DNA from: RBG-16-66-20 sp964564865
GTDB lineage: Bacteria; Pseudomonadota; Gammaproteobacteria; Burkholderiales; SG8-39
Length of the DNA stretch: 30,506 bases
Direction of reading: 5' to 3'
Assembly (NCBI GenBank): GCA_964564865.1
Contig: CAZMDA010000045.1
Location: 1-30,506, forward strand
Shown: positions 29,434 to 30,506 of the stretch, piece by piece
How positions within the stretch are numbered: the first letter of the stretch is position 1
Layout: each line of letters starts with the position of its first letter
Position numbers and translations under genes: made by a program
The notes under the pieces: model-generated
Told to the model about the DNA's origin: nothing
What the model saw: the letters and a program-made list of their open reading frames with translations, nothing else
Databases searched by the model: none

Positions 29434-29471
29434 GGCTGTTCTGCCACCTAACGTTCAATAGTCAGCATATT

Positions 29472-29574
29472 TGCGGCCTATCTTAGTCCTGATTTTTCCC
29501 GAAGTGCGTCAACGCCCTTCCGATTCAACGCGTTACCTACATGTATATATGCACACTACACATGATAGGCCGCA
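29472..29574. repeat. 11-bp inverted repeat flanking the integrase promoter region
   Basis: TGCGGCCTATC at 29472-29482 is exactly the reverse complement of GATAGGCCGCA at 29564-29574. One arm is near the attI core side, the other abuts the integrase start codon. The arms are 81 bases apart. Confidence 0.6.
29541..29556. promoter_or_regulatory. Degenerate LexA-box-like site upstream of the integrase
   Basis: ATGT-ATATATGC-ACAC matches the CTGT-N8-ACAG LexA consensus in 6 of 8 fixed positions, with one mismatch in each half, and has the AT-alternating centre usual for LexA boxes. SOS control of integron integrases through a LexA box overlapping the promoter is known. Here the box may be eroded. 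Confidence 0.3.
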
Positions 29575-29577
29575 GGA

Positions 29578-30506
29578 ATGGCGCAAGATCCTGAATCTCC
29601 AAACGTATCGCAATCAGCGATAGCCAGGCCCCGCCTCCGCGAGCTGTTGCACGAGGCCATCCGCCGCCGCAGCTTCAGCCGCCGCACGGAGCAGTCGTAC
29701 TGGTACTGGATCCGCTGGTTCATCCGCCACAACGGCGTGCGCCACCCCGCGGAGATGGGCGCGAAAGAGGTGGAGGCGTTCCTGTCGTGGCTGGCGACGG
29801 AGCGGGACGTGGCGGCGGCGACGCAGAACCAGGCGCTGGCGGCGCTGCTGTTTCTCTACAAGCAGGTGCTGGGGCAGGAGCTGCCGTGGTTCAAGGGCCT
29901 GGTGCGCGCGAAGCGGCCGGTGCGGCTGCCGGTGGTGCTGACGCGAGCGGATGCGCAGCGGCTGCTGGCGCAGATGCAGGGGGTGAAGTGGCTGATGGCG
30001 AGCCTGCTCTACGGCGCCGGGCTGCGGCAGATCGAGTGCCTGCAGTTGCGCGTGAAGGACATCGACTTTGCCTACCGGCAGATCCTGGTGCGCGACGGCA
30101 AGGGGGCGAAGGACCGGGTGACGATGCTGCCGGAGCAAACGGTGCAGCCGCTGCAGGAGCACCTGGGGCGGGTGCGGACGCTGCACCAGCGCGATCTCGC
30201 GGCGGGGCATGGCGAGGTGAGCCTGCCGGATGCGCTGGCGAGGAAGTACCCGCGCGCCGCGCGCGAGTGGGCGTGACAGTTCGTGTTCCCTTCGGGGAAC
30301 CTGTCGGCGGATCCGGAATCCGGGGTGCTGCGCCGGCACCACATCTACCCGGACACGCTGCAGCGCGCGGTGAAGGAGGCAGCGCGCGCGGCGCGGATCG
30401 TGAAGCCGGTGAGCTGCCACACGCTGCGCCACTCCTTCGCCACGCACCTCTTGGAGGGCGGCTACGACATCCGCACGGTGCAGGAGCTGCTGGGGCACTC
30501 GGACGT
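29578..30506 (+). pseudogene. intI: Integron integrase gene (intI), interrupted by an in-frame stop and running off the window
   Basis: A site-specific tyrosine recombinase that would insert and excise cassettes at attI/attC. An N-terminal SAM-like core-binding domain (RRSFSRRTEQSYWYWIRWFIRHNGVRHPAEMG) precedes a catalytic domain with the first catalytic Arg at R150 (LLYGAGLRQIECLQLRVKDIDF) and the GKGAKDRVTMLP strand. The frame reads REWA-stop at 30274-30276, then continues in the same frame as QFVFPSGNLSADPESGVLRRHH, HTLRHSFATHLLEGGYDIRTVQELLGHSDV. Integron integrases have W-x-W-Q-(Y/F)-V-F-P here, so TGA replaces a TGG Trp codon inside the integron-specific insertion. The Tyr nucleophile lies beyond the window. 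Only a single nonsense change is seen, so inactivation looks recent, unless it is a sequencing error. Confidence 0.85.

Larger units (their letters stand above)
29446..29577. other. attI recombination region and intergenic promoter region of the integron
   Basis: The core at 29446-29452 reads GTTAGGT on the cassette strand, the junction between attI and cassette 1. The rest of the 132-base AT-richer gap up to the integrase ATG should contain the attI integrase-binding sites, the integrase promoter and perhaps the cassette promoter. On the cassette strand TTGACG (29510 region) and TAAGAT (29482 region) are -35 and -10 like but 21 bases apart, so the cassette promoter is uncertain. Confidence 0.65.
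26436..30506. mobile_element. Integron: interrupted integrase gene plus six-cassette array
   Basis: A plus-strand integron-type tyrosine recombinase gene is divergent from six minus-strand small genes, each followed by an attC-like imperfect palindrome of 78-86 bases bounded by RYYYAAC and GTTRRRY-like cores. The cassette genes look lower in GC than the flanking chromosome and have no adjacent promoters. Gene order (integrase, attI, cassettes reading away from the integrase) is the standard layout. No antibiotic-resistance gene is seen. The integrase end lies outside the window. Confidence 0.85.

Noticed and set aside
29541..29556. A confident SOS/LexA box for intI
   Set aside because: It matches only 6 of 8 fixed positions, so it is listed as degenerate with low confidence rather than as a functional site.
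1..30506. CRISPR arrays, tRNA or rRNA genes, insertion-sequence transposases, prophage genes
   Set aside because: No regularly spaced direct repeats, cloverleaf or rRNA segments, DDE/HUH transposases or phage structural genes were seen on either strand.

Overview
The window is high-GC DNA with dense, short-spaced genes and many 1-4 base start/stop overlaps. Its gene content (ECF sigma operon, NIPSNAP and YkgJ proteins, circularly permuted ATP-grasp/alpha-E/transglutaminase modules, YaeQ, DUF2306, PaiB) suggests a Gram-negative proteobacterium, most likely a betaproteobacterium. The lineage is inferred from gene content and style; there is no rRNA or other marker gene here.

Left part (1-7.3 kb): the tail of a gene that may be an oxidoreductase; a 19-bp inverted repeat; a minus-strand operon of secreted protein, ECF sigma factor and probable membrane anti-sigma factor; a YkgJ-type cysteine-cluster gene; a tightly overlapping minus-strand operon (NIPSNAP protein, HSL-type esterase, ThDP enzyme); then, divergently, a CoA-binding protein and an AraC-type regulator.

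Centre (7.3-18 kb): two versions of a predicted peptide-ligase system. The first is split into ATP-grasp, alpha-E and a giant transglutaminase-DUF2126 protein. The second is an ATP-grasp-alpha-E fusion followed by a separate transglutaminase-like protein. Between them lie a trypsin-like protease, an 88-residue protein of unknown function and YaeQ. ATP-grasp and alpha-E proteins are predicted from comparative genomics to make peptide or amide bonds, and the transglutaminase-like proteins to cut or transfer them. The substrate is unknown, and no Anbu proteasome-like gene is present in the window.

Right-centre (18-26.4 kb): O-acetylhomoserine sulfhydrylase overlapping a Ycf46-like AAA ATPase, then a zinc alcohol dehydrogenase. 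A 20-bp palindrome separates these from a minus-strand run of small accessory genes: an EthD-like protein, DUF2306 membrane protein, methyltransferase, PaiB, LysE exporter, a FlaR-like P-loop protein with an added membrane tail, and a small membrane protein.

Right end (26.4-30.5 kb): an integron. A plus-strand integron integrase gene, interrupted by an in-frame TGA where the family has Trp, is divergent from six minus-strand cassettes separated by five recognisable attC sites. The cassettes have visibly lower GC than the host and encode small secreted, membrane or cytosolic proteins of unknown function. The attC sites fall into at least two sequence subfamilies. The integrase continues past the window end, so its final state cannot be fully judged.
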